The notes beneath the pieces were generated by a model. That model saw only the letters and a list, made by a program, of their open reading frames with translations, searched no databases and was not told the DNA's origin. 64,000 nt of DNA from Salinarimonas chemoclinalis (GTDB lineage Bacteria > Pseudomonadota > Alphaproteobacteria > Rhizobiales > Beijerinckiaceae): assembly GCF_041514305.1 (NCBI RefSeq), contig NZ_JBGMWH010000018.1, positions 1 to 64,000 on the forward strand. The letters are read 5' to 3'. Of this stretch, positions 41,457 to 50,647 are shown one piece after another (position 1 is the first letter of the stretch; each line of letters starts with the position of its first letter). Made by a program: the position numbers and the translations under genes.

Positions 41457-44144
41457 TCAGCCCGCCTCGCGCAGGCGCGCGTCGAGCGCGCGGCCGCCGT
41501 CGCGCAGGTATCGGCCCACCGCCTGCGCCGGCATCGGCCGCGCGTAGAGATAGCCCTGCGCCTCGTCGCAGCCCATGGCGGCGAGCATGGCCGCCTGGCC
41601 GGCGTCCTCGACGCCCTCGGCGACGACGCGCAGGCCGAGCGCCCGGCCGAGCCCGATCACGGCGGCGACGATGGCGGCGTCGCCGGCGTCGCGCTCCAGG
41701 TCGCGCACGAAGGAGCGGTCGATCTTGATGTCGTCGACGGGGAACTGCTTGAGGTGGGTGAGCGAGGCGTAGCCCGTGCCGAAGTCGTCGAGCGCGATGC
41801 GCAGGCCCGCCTCGGCGAAGCGCGCGAGCGTCTCCGCCACCGCGCCGGCCCGCTTTCCGAGGAACACGGTCTCCGTCACCTCGATGCCCAGCCGCCAGCG
41901 CGGCACGCCCGCCTCGTCGAGGATGGAGAACAGCGTGCGCGGCAGGTCGGAACGGCCGAACTCGGCCGCCGACAGGTTGAGTGCCACGGTGCCGGGCTCG
42001 AGCCCGTCGGCGAGCCAGCCGGCGAGGTCGGCGGTCACCGCGCGGGCCATGCGCGCACCGATGCCGCAGGCGATCTCGGCGTCCTCGAAGGCCTCGGCGA
42101 AGGCGCCGGGCGCGAGCAGGCCGCGGCTCGGATGGCGCCAGCGGGCGAGCGCCTCGAAGCCGACGACCTCGCCCGTCGCGAGATCGATCTTCGGCTGGTA
42201 GTGCGGAACGATGGCGTCGCCGGCGAGCGCCGCGCGCATCTCGGCGGCGAGCGCCACGCGGGCCTCCACCGCCTCGCGCAGCGCCGGCCGGTAGAGCTCG
42301 GCGCGGTTGCGACCCTGCGCCTTGGCGGCGTAGAGGGCGAGATCGGCGCTCTTCATCAGCTCGGCGGCGCTCGCCGCGTGATCGGGAAAGCCCGCGACGC
42401 CGACGCTGACGCGGCACGACAGCACCCGCCCCCCGTAGACGAAGGGCGCGCGGAAGCGCGCGACGATGCGCTCGGCGAGCGCGAGCCCGCAGCCGACGTC
42501 CGCCTCGCCGGGCGCCTCGCAGGGCACCTCGCAGGGCACCTCGCAGGGCACCTCGCAGGGCACCTCGCAGGGCACCTCGCAGGGAACCAGGACCGCGAAC
42601 TCGTCGCCCCCGAGGCGCGCCACGAGCGCCGCGGCGCCCGAGGCGTCGGAGAGGCGCAGGCCGGCCTCGCGCAGGAGCGCGTCGCCCGCGTCGTGGCCGG
42701 CGGAATCGTTCACGTCCTTGAAGTCGTCGAGGTCGACGAGGACGATCGCGAGGCGCCCGCCCGCGCGGGCGGCGTCCGAGAGCGCGCCGTCGAGGCTGCG
42801 CTGGAAGGAGGCGCGGTTGGACAGCCCGGTGAGCGCGTCGCGGTTCGCCGCGCGCCACGCGCGGTCCTCCGCCTCCTTGCGCTCGGTGATGTCGAAGGTC
42901 ACGCCGACGATGCGCCGGCGCCCGTCCGAGTCGCGCATCTCGACCCCGCGGGAGGAGAGCCAGAGCGTCCGTCCGTCGGGGTGATGGTAGCGGAAGGCCT
43001 CGACGTTCATCGACCCGCCCGGCTGCCAGGCGGCGTCGACGGCCGGCCAGTCCTCCGGATCGATGCGGGAGAGATAGGCGGCGAAATCGTCGTCGGGCAC
43101 GCCGAACAGCGCCGATCCGTCGTCGCGGCGGATCATGACCTTCGCCTCCGGGTCGGCCTCCCAGGTGACGAGGCGCCCGGCCTGGAGCGCGAGGCGCAGC
43201 CGCTCGGCCTCGCGGCGCCGGGCGTCGTCGGCGAGCATGCGCTCGTGCGCGTCCGCGCCCTTGCCGATCCACTCGCGCACGGCGCCCGTCGTGCCGTCGA
43301 CGAGGGGGACGGCCCGCAACTGCGTCCAGCGCCAGCGCCCGGTGGCGTCGAGCAGCCGGTGCGTCCCCTCGAACGGCGCCGCGCGCCGGGCCGCGCGCGC
43401 CGCCGCGCGCAGGGCCGCGGGGCGATCCTGCGGGTGGATCAGCCCGAGCCAGGCGAAGTCGAGGAAGTCGCCGGCCGCACGGTCCGCGAACGGGCCGGAG
43501 ATCGCCACCTCCCCCACGGCGCCGTCGGCGCAGGCGCGCCAGACGATGCAGGCGTTCGCCGCCGCGAGCGCGCGGAAGCGCTCCTCCGTGACGAAGGGCG
43601 CCGACCGCGCGGCGGGGGCGGGTCCGGCCGCGCGGTGCTGCTCGATCTCGTGCACGGCGGCGCGGGCGAGCTCGGTCAGCAGCATCCGATCGGTGGGATC
43701 GAGCCGGCGCGGCACGGTGTCGAGGACGACGAGCGCGCCGATGCGGGTGCCGCAGGAGGCGGCGAGCGGGGCTGCGGCGACGAACCGCACGGGCGTCTCG
43801 CCGAGCGGCGCGCCGGCGCGGGTCCGCGGGTCGCTCGCGGCGTCCTCGACGACGACGACCTCCCCCGCATCGAGCGCCAGCCGGGCGTAGCCGGCGTCGC
43901 GGGGTACCTCCCGCGCCGCTGGACCGGCGACGGCCTTGCGCCACTCGCGGGCCTCCGCGACGAAACCGACATAGGCGACGGGCACACCGAACAGCTCGCG
44001 CGCCGTCGCCGCGATACGCTCGAAGCCCGGCTCGGGCGGAGTGTCGAGGAGCCGAAGCCGCCGCAGGGCCGCGAGCCGACGCGCCTCCGCGGCCCGCGGG
44101 TCCGCGGGCTGCAAGCCGGCCGTGCCGCTCGACGTCTCGCTCAT
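41457..44144 (-). CDS. GAF-PAS-PAS-GGDEF-EAL cyclic-di-GMP enzyme with minisatellite insertion
   Basis: 895-residue cytoplasmic protein: GAF (~35-170), PAS (~185-300), PAS with PAC (~315-425), GGDEF (~430-625) with motif 512-516 intact but no RxxD inhibitory site upstream, and EAL (~640-885) with GFEALARWRHPSRG and DDFGTGYASLTHLKQFPVDDIKIDRSFV. Both catalytic signatures look active. Directly after the GGDEF strand lies a six-fold VPCE repeat (residues 520-543), absent from ordinary GGDEF domains, encoded by 12-bp DNA repeats. No membrane segment. The signal sensed by GAF/PAS is unknown. Confidence 0.93.
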   Translation of the reverse strand: MSETSSGTAGLQPADPRAAEARRLAALRRLRLLDTPPEPGFERIAATARELFGVPVAYVGFVAEAREWRKAVAGPAAREVPRDAGYARLALDAGEVVVVEDAASDPRTRAGAPLGETPVRFVAAAPLAASCGTRIGALVVLDTVPRRLDPTDRMLLTELARAAVHEIEQHRAAGPAPAARSAPFVTEERFRALAAANACIVWRACADGAVGEVAISGPFADRAAGDFLDFAWLGLIHPQDRPAALRAAARAARRAAPFEGTHRLLDATGRWRWTQLRAVPLVDGTTGAVREWIGKGADAHERMLADDARRREAERLRLALQAGRLVTWEADPEAKVMIRRDDGSALFGVPDDDFAAYLSRIDPEDWPAVDAAWQPGGSMNVEAFRYHHPDGRTLWLSSRGVEMRDSDGRRRIVGVTFDITERKEAEDRAWRAANRDALTGLSNRASFQRSLDGALSDAARAGGRLAIVLVDLDDFKDVNDSAGHDAGDALLREAGLRLSDASGAAALVARLGGDEFAVLVPCEVPCEVPCEVPCEVPCEVPCEAPGEADVGCGLALAERIVARFRAPFVYGGRVLSCRVSVGVAGFPDHAASAAELMKSADLALYAAKAQGRNRAELYRPALREAVEARVALAAEMRAALAGDAIVPHYQPKIDLATGEVVGFEALARWRHPSRGLLAPGAFAEAFEDAEIACGIGARMARAVTADLAGWLADGLEPGTVALNLSAAEFGRSDLPRTLFSILDEAGVPRWRLGIEVTETVFLGKRAGAVAETLARFAEAGLRIALDDFGTGYASLTHLKQFPVDDIKIDRSFVRDLERDAGDAAIVAAVIGLGRALGLRVVAEGVEDAGQAAMLAAMGCDEAQGYLYARPMPAQAVGRYLRDGGRALDARLREAG
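42517..42588. repeat. 12-bp minisatellite, six copies, inside a GGDEF domain
   Basis: Six consecutive TCGCAGGGCACC units (the last with one change) on the plus strand, encoding VPCE six times on the minus strand. Unit length is a multiple of three, so slippage adds or removes four residues without a frameshift. Confidence 0.95.
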
Positions 44145-44349
44145 CGGATGATCACCGCCGTCGCGCCTCTCGCCCGCATGCCGGGAACGTCGGTTGTTCC
44201 CTAGGGTAACGCTGCCGACGAAAGCTCAAGCCGGAGTTAATGCGGAGCCCACCTGCTCGGCCGTGCCGCGTGCGCGGACGCCAACCCGCGTTGCCAGCCC
44301 GCCCGCGGCGCGGTAACGCTCGACGGGCCAACCCTCCAGGAGATCCGGC

Positions 44350-45981
44350 ATGATCGTCGCGCTCGACGGCACGAGCCTCACCATCGACGCCGCGGTGGCG
44401 GTGGCGCGGCCCGACGCGGCGGGGGGCTTCGCGCAGGCCCGCCTCGCGGACGAGGCCCATGCCCGCCTCGCCGCGACCCGCGCCTTCATCGACGCGCATT
44501 GGATGCACGACGAGGCGCCGCTGATGTACGCCTTCAACACGGGCGTGGGGCTCTTCAAGGAGCATCGCGTGCTGATGGCGGACATGGTGGCCTATCAGGC
44601 CAAGACGGTCTACGCGCACGCCACCGGCGTCGGCGAGCCGTTCCCCGAGGACGTCACCCGCGCCATGATGCTCGCGCGCGCGAACGCCTTCGCCTCGAAC
44701 TATTCCGGGCCGCGCGTCGAGCTCGTCGAGCGCCTACTCGCCTGCCTGAACGCAGGGCTCCATCCGGTGGTGCCGCAGAAGGGCTCGGTCGGCGCGTCGG
44801 GTGATCTCGCGCCGCTGGCTCACCTCGCGGCGGCCGTGTGCGGCTTCCCCGAGGCGGAAATGATCTGGCGGAGCCGGCGTATGCCCGCCCGCGAGGCGCT
44901 CGCCGCCGCGGGCCTCGAGCCGGACGTCGCGCTGGGCGCGAAGGACGCCTCCGCGCTGATCAACGGCTCGACCACCTCGCTGGCGCTGGCGCTGCTCGCC
45001 ACCCACGACGCGCGGCGCCTGCTCAAGGCCGCCGACGTCGCGCTGTGCCTCACGCTGGAGGCGCTGCGCGGGGAGCGCGACGCCTTCGACCCGCGCATCC
45101 AGCGCGCCCGGCCGCATCCCGGGCAGATGAAGGTGGCGCGCAACGTGCTGCGCATCCTCGACGGCTCGCGGCGCACGACGCAGGACGCCCGCGACGTCGT
45201 CTTCCCCGAGGAGAGCCGCGCCGCCGGCACGCCCGCCGCGCCGCGGGTGCAGGACGTCTATTCCCTGCGCTGCGCCCCGCAGGTGCACGGCCCGGCGGAC
45301 GAGGCGGTGGCCTATGTCGAGCGCATCGTCGGCACCGAGCTGAATTCGGCCACCGACAACCCGCTCGTCGTCGAGGACGGGTCGGGCGGTCTCGTCTCGC
45401 TCTCGGGCGGGCACTTCCACGGGCAGTACGTGGCGCAGGCGATGGACCTGCTCGCCATCGCCATGGCCGACATGGCCTCGATCTCCGAGCGGCGGCTCGC
45501 GCGGCTGATCGATCCGGGCATGAGCTACGGCCTGCCGCGCAACCTCCTCGCCGGCAAGAAGGGGCTCAACACCGGCTACGCGACGGTGCAGTGCTCCGCT
45601 TCGGCGCTCGTGATGGAGAACCGCACGCTGGCGATGCCGGCCTCGGTGGATTCCATCCCCGGCAAGGGCAACGCCGAGGACCACGTCTCGAACTCGACCT
45701 GGGCCGGCCGCAAGGCGCGTACCGTGGTCGAGAACGCCGAGCAGGTCGTCGCCTGCGAGCTGCTCATGGCCGCGCAGGCGCTCTCCCTCGTCGAGCCGAT
45801 TGCGCCGGACCACCCGATCGGTCGCGGCTCGCGGGCCGCGCTCGACGCGATCCGCGCGGTGATTCCCCCGGCGCTCGAGGGCGACCGCTGGTATGCCGCC
45901 GAGATGGCGCAGGCGCTGGACCTCGTCCGCTCCGGCGCCGTGGTCCGGGCGGTGGAGGATGCGGTCGGCGCGCTGGAGTGA
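44350..45981 (+). CDS. Aromatic amino acid ammonia-lyase, histidine ammonia-lyase-like
   Basis: 543-residue MIO-dependent lyase; the ASGDLAPL motif (Ala149-Ser150-Gly151 form the MIO group) is intact, as are Tyr60 (MYAFNTGVG), VGASGDLAPLAHLA, TDNPLVVED, YGLPRNLLAGKKGLNTGY and VEPIAPDHPIGRGSRAA. At the selectivity position preceding ATGVG it has Ala89-His90, where HutH has Ser-His and tyrosine lyases His-Leu; so histidine-like but not canonical. No hutU, hutI or hutG follows, though an N-formylglutamate amidohydrolase lies at 57 kb. Probable reaction: histidine to urocanate plus ammonia. Confidence 0.85.
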   Translation: MIVALDGTSLTIDAAVAVARPDAAGGFAQARLADEAHARLAATRAFIDAHWMHDEAPLMYAFNTGVGLFKEHRVLMADMVAYQAKTVYAHATGVGEPFPEDVTRAMMLARANAFASNYSGPRVELVERLLACLNAGLHPVVPQKGSVGASGDLAPLAHLAAAVCGFPEAEMIWRSRRMPAREALAAAGLEPDVALGAKDASALINGSTTSLALALLATHDARRLLKAADVALCLTLEALRGERDAFDPRIQRARPHPGQMKVARNVLRILDGSRRTTQDARDVVFPEESRAAGTPAAPRVQDVYSLRCAPQVHGPADEAVAYVERIVGTELNSATDNPLVVEDGSGGLVSLSGGHFHGQYVAQAMDLLAIAMADMASISERRLARLIDPGMSYGLPRNLLAGKKGLNTGYATVQCSASALVMENRTLAMPASVDSIPGKGNAEDHVSNSTWAGRKARTVVENAEQVVACELLMAAQALSLVEPIAPDHPIGRGSRAALDAIRAVIPPALEGDRWYAAEMAQALDLVRSGAVVRAVEDAVGALE

Positions 45982-46266
45982 GGCGCCGCCACCGTGCCGG
46001 ATGAGTGACGCCTCCGGCCGCCTCGCCCAATATACATGTGGAGCGCGGGGATATACGCGCGCGCGCCGCGGTTCTTCGGGAGACGACGGAAACTGTTCAC
46101 GATTCTTCTTCGCCTGCGACGTCTCGCGCGCGAGAAGGGCTTGCGAAGCGGGGCGCGACCCCACATATTCCAGGTCGACAACCGCCGCCCCGCGCGGCGA
46201 CGGGTCGTCGACGCCTTCGAGACGTCGTGCGGACCGTGGCTCAACTCTCGAGAGGATGGGGTTCCG

Positions 46267-46998
46267 ATGAACGACCAGAACCGCTTCGCCTACGGCACCG
46301 GCGTGGCGCGTCCGCAGGCCGAGATCGACCAGGGCCTGCGGGCGTTCATGCTCGGCGTCTACAACAACATGGTGGTGGGCCTCGGCGTGACCGGCGTCGT
46401 GGCGCTGGGCACCTATCTCGTCGCCTCGGCGTCGCCCGCGGTGGCGCAGGCCCTGTACGGCAGCCCGCTGCGCTGGGTGCTGATGCTCGCCCCGCTCGCC
46501 TTCATCTTCTTCTTCACGTTCAAGATCGAGTCGATGAGCGCCGCCAAGGCGCGGTCCATGTTCCTGCTGTTCTCGGCGGTGATGGGCCTGTCGCTGTCGA
46601 CGATCTTCCTCGTCTTCACGGGCGAGTCGATCGTGCAGGTGTTCTTCGTCACCGCCGCGGCCTTCGCCGGCCTGAGCCTCTACGGCTACACGACGAAGCG
46701 CTCGCTGTCGGGCATGGGCTCGTTCCTGATCATGGGCCTCATCGGCCTGATCATCGCGATGGTGGTCAACATCTTCCTCGCCTCGTCGGCGATGGCCTTC
46801 GCCATCTCGATCATCGGCGTGCTGATCTTCGCGGGCCTCACCGCGTGGGACACGCAGCGCCTGAAGGAGATGTACCTCTACGGGAACTTCGACGGCGAGA
46901 CCGCCGGCCGCGTCTCCGTGATGGGCGCCCTGTCGCTGTACCTGAACTTCATCAACATGTTCCAGTTCCTGCTGGCCCTGATGGGCAACCGCGAGTGA
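46267..46998 (+). CDS. Bax inhibitor-1/YccA family membrane protein
   Basis: 243-residue protein with seven hydrophobic segments and the BI-1 layout: GLRAFMLGVYNNMVVGLGVTGVVALG, LAFIFFFTFKIESMSAAKARSMFLLFSAVMGLSLSTIF, C-terminal GLTAWDTQRLKEMY (conserved Asp) and SLYLNFINMFQFLLALMG. The family modulates membrane protease FtsH or ion leakage; role here unproven. ATG 46267 chosen. Upstream 285 bp holds AT-rich patches (46030-46060, 46090-46110) that may be promoter. Confidence 0.93.
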   Translation: MNDQNRFAYGTGVARPQAEIDQGLRAFMLGVYNNMVVGLGVTGVVALGTYLVASASPAVAQALYGSPLRWVLMLAPLAFIFFFTFKIESMSAAKARSMFLLFSAVMGLSLSTIFLVFTGESIVQVFFVTAAAFAGLSLYGYTTKRSLSGMGSFLIMGLIGLIIAMVVNIFLASSAMAFAISIIGVLIFAGLTAWDTQRLKEMYLYGNFDGETAGRVSVMGALSLYLNFINMFQFLLALMGNRE

Positions 46999-47050
46999 TC
47001 CGGACCCGGTGAGGCGGGCCTTCGCGGCCGCCGCGCCCCGACGATGCGAG

Positions 47051-47088
47051 ACGCCCCGGCCTCCCACGAGGCCGGGGCGTTCTCGTTT
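47051..47088 (+). terminator. Terminator after the BI-1 gene
   Basis: ACGCCCCGGCCTC (47051-47063) pairs perfectly with 47068-47080 around a CCAC loop (13-bp stem), followed by TCTCGTTT. It lies between convergent genes and may act on both strands. Confidence 0.85.
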
Positions 47089-47104
47089 CCGCCTTCGGGC
47101 GCCG

Positions 47105-48484
47105 TCAGCCGCGCGTGGGCGGCGGCGCGTCCGAGCAATCGAGCGGGATGTGGCGGCGCGCCAGCGCGGGGAAGGCGAGCTGCTGGCCGACGCCGCGCGA
47201 GGCCAGGAACGCGAGGAAGGCGATCCAGAGCCCCGTGTTGCCGAGGTCCCGCAGGAGGAAGAGCAGCACGAGATAGAACGCGAAGGACGCGAGCATCAGG
47301 TTGCGCAGGGCCGCCGTCCAGGTCGCACCGATGTAGACGCCGTCGTGCGCGAACGCGAGCGCACCCACCAGCGGCGAGAGCGCGGCGAAGACGAGATGGA
47401 GCCGCGCGGTCTCTCGCACCCGAGGGTCGGTCGAGACGAAGTCGATGAAGGCGCCCCCGCCCACGAGGAAGCCGGCGGCGACCGCCACCCCGAAGACGTG
47501 CGCCCACAGCGCCGCGATGCCCGCCGCCCGCCGGAAGTCCCGCGGGCGGCGCGCGCCGTAGGCCTGGCCGCACACCGCTTCCGCCGCCGTGGCGAAGCCG
47601 TCGAGGAAGTAGGCTCCGATGGCGAACATGTTGTAGAGCACGGCATTGGCGGCGAGCGTCTCGTCGCCGGCGCGCGCGCCGAGCGCGTTGAAGATCAGGA
47701 ACGCGGCGCCGAGCGCCATCGTGCGCACGACGATGTCGCCGTTGACCGCGAGCATGCGCGCGAGCGCGGCGCGGTCGAGCAGCGCCGCGCGGCGCACCGC
47801 GAACGGGTCGTCGCCGAGCCGCAGCACGACGGCGAAGCCGAGCGCGAGCCCGAGCACCTCGGCGATCACGGTGCCGAGCGCCGCGCCGGCGACGCCCATC
47901 TCCAGGCCGACGACGAAGAAGACGGTCAGCCCGATGTTGACGACGTTGGTCGCGACCTGCGTCAGGAAGGCGAGATCGGTGCGCCCGCGGCCCGTCAGCG
48001 AGCCGAGGAGCGCATAGTTCATCAAGGTGACCGGCGCAGCCCAGATGCGGATCGCGAAGTACTCGGCGAGCGCCGCGTTCACCGCGTCCGATGCGCCGAT
48101 CGCCGCGAAGGCGGCCCACGCGATGGGCGCCTGGAGGAGGACGATCAGGAGGCCGACCCCGGCGCCCACGGCGAGCGCGCGGGCGAGCGTCTCCGCGACC
48201 CCGCGGTCGTCCCGCCGCCCCACGGCCTGCGCGGTCATGCCCGCCGTGCCCATGCGCAGAGCGCCGAAGGTCCAGAAGACGTAGTCGAAGACGATCGCGC
48301 CGACGGCGACGGCGCCGAGCAGCGCGGCGTCGCCCAGCCGACCGATCACGGTCGTGTCGACGAAGCCGAGCAGCGGCACCGTGATGTGCGAGAGCATCAT
48401 CGGCAGCGCGATGAGGAACATGCGCCGGTGCGAGACCTCCGGCGGGGCGGCCGACGCGGGCGCCTTCTCGGCGGGCGCGCTCAC
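47105..48484 (-). CDS. MATE-family multidrug efflux transporter (DinF-like)
   Basis: 459-residue inner-membrane antiporter with about twelve hydrophobic segments in two halves: RRMFLIALPMMLSHITVPLLGFVDTTVIGRLGDAALLGAVAVG opens the first and TMALGAAFLIFNALGARAGDETLAANAVL the second; DGFATAAEAVCGQAYGAR is a family signature. Exports drugs using Na+ or H+. The gene is followed by only 1 bp from a small membrane protein upstream. Confidence 0.94.
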   Translation of the reverse strand: MSAPAEKAPASAAPPEVSHRRMFLIALPMMLSHITVPLLGFVDTTVIGRLGDAALLGAVAVGAIVFDYVFWTFGALRMGTAGMTAQAVGRRDDRGVAETLARALAVGAGVGLLIVLLQAPIAWAAFAAIGASDAVNAALAEYFAIRIWAAPVTLMNYALLGSLTGRGRTDLAFLTQVATNVVNIGLTVFFVVGLEMGVAGAALGTVIAEVLGLALGFAVVLRLGDDPFAVRRAALLDRAALARMLAVNGDIVVRTMALGAAFLIFNALGARAGDETLAANAVLYNMFAIGAYFLDGFATAAEAVCGQAYGARRPRDFRRAAGIAALWAHVFGVAVAAGFLVGGGAFIDFVSTDPRVRETARLHLVFAALSPLVGALAFAHDGVYIGATWTAALRNLMLASFAFYLVLLFLLRDLGNTGLWIAFLAFLASRGVGQQLAFPALARRHIPLDCSDAPPPTRG

Positions 48485-48485
48485 G

Positions 48486-48740
48486 TCAGCGCAGCGCGGC
48501 GATGATGCGCAGGACGACGAACACGGGCACGACCACCATCGCCCCGTAGATCAGCCAGCGCCCGAGCGTCCCGAAGGCCTCGAAGCCGGTCTCCCAGAGG
48601 TCGCGCACGAGCCCGAAGGCGCCCTCGAACAGCCCCTGCGGCGTGATGCCCAGCAGCGCCATGAAGGCGCCCACGACGAGCGACAGGAAGACGAGCTTGA
48701 CGAGGACGGCGGCGGGGGACCCGCCGAGGAGGCGCTGCAT
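48486..48740 (-). CDS. Small membrane protein (DUF6460-like)
   Basis: 84 residues: RLLGGSPAAVLVKLVFLSLVVGAFMALLGITP and a second hydrophobic segment WLIYGAMVVVPVFVVLRII, the layout of small alphaproteobacterial proteins of the DUF6460 type. ATG 48740 begins the conserved part. It ends 1 bp before the MATE gene and is probably co-transcribed. Confidence 0.7.
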   Translation of the reverse strand: MQRLLGGSPAAVLVKLVFLSLVVGAFMALLGITPQGLFEGAFGLVRDLWETGFEAFGTLGRWLIYGAMVVVPVFVVLRIIAALR

Positions 48741-48814
48741 GGGGCTCGCTCCGTTGATCGACGCCGCCGCGTCATCGCAGGCGCCGCGCGCGTTGGCAAG
48801 GTACCCCGCCGTCC

Positions 48815-50509
48815 TCACCCCCGCCGCGCGGCGAAGAGCCCGTCGTACGCGCCCAGCGCCAGCACCCCGCCGTCCCGGATCGCGCCGCCGAAGCCCGGCC
48901 CGTCCACGACCTTCCAGGCATCCCGCTCCTCCTCGGGCAGGCGCCAGCCGAAGGGGCGGTCGGAGAGGTTGAAGGCGCACAGGAGGCGCGCGCCGTTCGC
49001 CTCGCGCTCGTAGACGACGAGCGGCTCCGGCGCGTCCTCGAGCAGGCGCTGGGAGCCGCCGCGAAGGGCCGGCTGGTCGCGGCGCCAGGCGAGGATGCGG
49101 CGGTAGGCGTTCAGCACGCTGTCGGGGTCCGCCTCCTGGCGGTCGACGGCGAGCGGGCGGTGGTCCTCGCACAGCGGCAGCCAGGGCGTCTCCGCGCCGA
49201 AGCCGGCGTAGGGAGCGTCCGCCTCCCACGGCATCGGCGTGCGGCAACCGTCGCGCCCCTCGAAATCGGGGTAGAGATGCAGGCCCCAGGGGTCGCGCAG
49301 GTCCTCCCGGGCGAGTTCGGCCTGCGTGAGGCCGAGTTCCTCGCCCTGGAAGACGAGGGCGCCGCCCTTCTGGGTCGCCATGAGGCCGCACATCAGCTTC
49401 GCGAAGGCGCGCCCGAAGCCCCGACGCGCGGGCCGCGCGCCCCAATTGCTCATCAGCCGCGTCGAATCCTGGTTGCCCGCGACCGTCATGATCGCCGCCT
49501 CCGGCCGCGCGGCGGTGTCGCGGATCTGCCGGCGCAGGACGCCGACGTCGAGGTCGGAATTGATCAGGTCGAAATGGTAGGCGGCGTCCAGGCGCCCGGG
49601 CGCCGTCGCCTCCGCGCAGAAGGGGATCGAGTCGACGTCGGAGACCTCGCCGAGCAGGAAGCGGTCGTCCCCGTAGCGGTCGGCGAGCGCGCGCATGCGC
49701 TCGAGCAGCCGCATCGAGGCCGGCAGGCCCCGGTCGAAGACGTGCTCCTGGCGGCCGAAGGGGTTGTTCGGCCCGCCGCCGACCAGGATCGAGGGGCCGC
49801 TCGAGGCGATCGGCGGGTTGTCGCGCAGGTCCGGATCGCAGAGCAGGCACTGCACGGCGTCGAGCCGGATGCCGTCGATGCCGCGATCGAGCCAGAACGC
49901 CATCTCGCCGAGGATCGCCTCGACCACCTCGGGAGTGCGCAAATTCAGGTTCGGCTGGCAGGCGAGGAAGGCGTGGTAGCGATACTGGCTGCGCCGCGGC
50001 TCCCAGTCCCAGGCGCTGCCGCCGAAGGAGGAGAGCCAGTTCGTCGGCGGCGTTCCGTCCCGCCGCGCGTCCGCCCAGACGTACCAATCCGCTTTGGGGT
50101 TGTCGCGCGAGGACCGGCTCTCGCGGAACCAGGGGTGCTCCTCGGAAGTGTGGCAGGGCGTGAAGTCGACGATCGTCCGCAGGCCCCGCTCGCGGGCGGC
50201 GAGCACGAGCCGGTCGAGGTCGGCGATCTCGCCGTAGGTCGGGTCGACGGAGCGGAAGTCGCTGATGTCGTAGCCGAAGTCCCGCATGGGCGACTCGTGG
50301 AAGGGCGACAGCCACAGCGCGTCGACGCCCAGCGCCGCGATGTAGTCGAGCTTCTCGGTCACCCCGTTCAGGTCGCCGATCCCGTCACCGTTCGTGTCGC
50401 GGAAGCTGCGCAGGTAGAGCTGGTAGATCACCGCGCTCGCCCACCAGGGCGGCGCGGGGGGTGCGCCGCCGCCCGCGGCGCGTCGGGATTTCGTGCTGGT
50501 CTCGCTCAT
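48815..50509 (-). CDS. GH13 alpha-glucosidase/glucosyltransferase
   Basis: 564-residue glycoside hydrolase of family 13. Nucleophile Asp in GIRLDAVQ, acid/base Glu in FLLGEVSD, transition-state Asp in GNQDSTR. Region I reads DFTPCHTSEEHPWF (usually N before HTS) and region IV NQD instead of NHD, both unusual. DFGYDISDFRSVDPTYG and DNPKADWYVWADARRDGTPPTNW are typical of alphaproteobacterial GH13 enzymes that act on sucrose, trehalose or maltose-type substrates. No signal peptide, so cytoplasmic. It stands alone. Confidence 0.92.
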   Translation of the reverse strand: MSETSTKSRRAAGGGAPPAPPWWASAVIYQLYLRSFRDTNGDGIGDLNGVTEKLDYIAALGVDALWLSPFHESPMRDFGYDISDFRSVDPTYGEIADLDRLVLAARERGLRTIVDFTPCHTSEEHPWFRESRSSRDNPKADWYVWADARRDGTPPTNWLSSFGGSAWDWEPRRSQYRYHAFLACQPNLNLRTPEVVEAILGEMAFWLDRGIDGIRLDAVQCLLCDPDLRDNPPIASSGPSILVGGGPNNPFGRQEHVFDRGLPASMRLLERMRALADRYGDDRFLLGEVSDVDSIPFCAEATAPGRLDAAYHFDLINSDLDVGVLRRQIRDTAARPEAAIMTVAGNQDSTRLMSNWGARPARRGFGRAFAKLMCGLMATQKGGALVFQGEELGLTQAELAREDLRDPWGLHLYPDFEGRDGCRTPMPWEADAPYAGFGAETPWLPLCEDHRPLAVDRQEADPDSVLNAYRRILAWRRDQPALRGGSQRLLEDAPEPLVVYEREANGARLLCAFNLSDRPFGWRLPEEERDAWKVVDGPGFGGAIRDGGVLALGAYDGLFAARRG

Positions 50510-50647
50510 CGCTCCCCGCTCCGGCTTCTCGTTGGTCGCGAGCGGAACGAGGCGAGCGGCGGTGCGGTTTCACGGCGCGCCTTCGGAGCACCCGAGGATC
50601 GATGCCACAGGCTCGCAGACCCGTGTGTCGGATGCGCTTTGGAGCGA

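Noticed and set aside
42466..42984. Antisense frame through the minisatellite (Gly-Thr-Ser-Gln repeats)
   Set aside because: It is only the mirror of the VPCE repeat and lacks any other coding support.
46030..46062. Short repeated ATATAC and alternating CG stretches upstream of the BI-1 gene as a special element
   Set aside because: Only AT-rich and (CG)n patches; no consistent -35/-10 spacing or symmetry strong enough to annotate.
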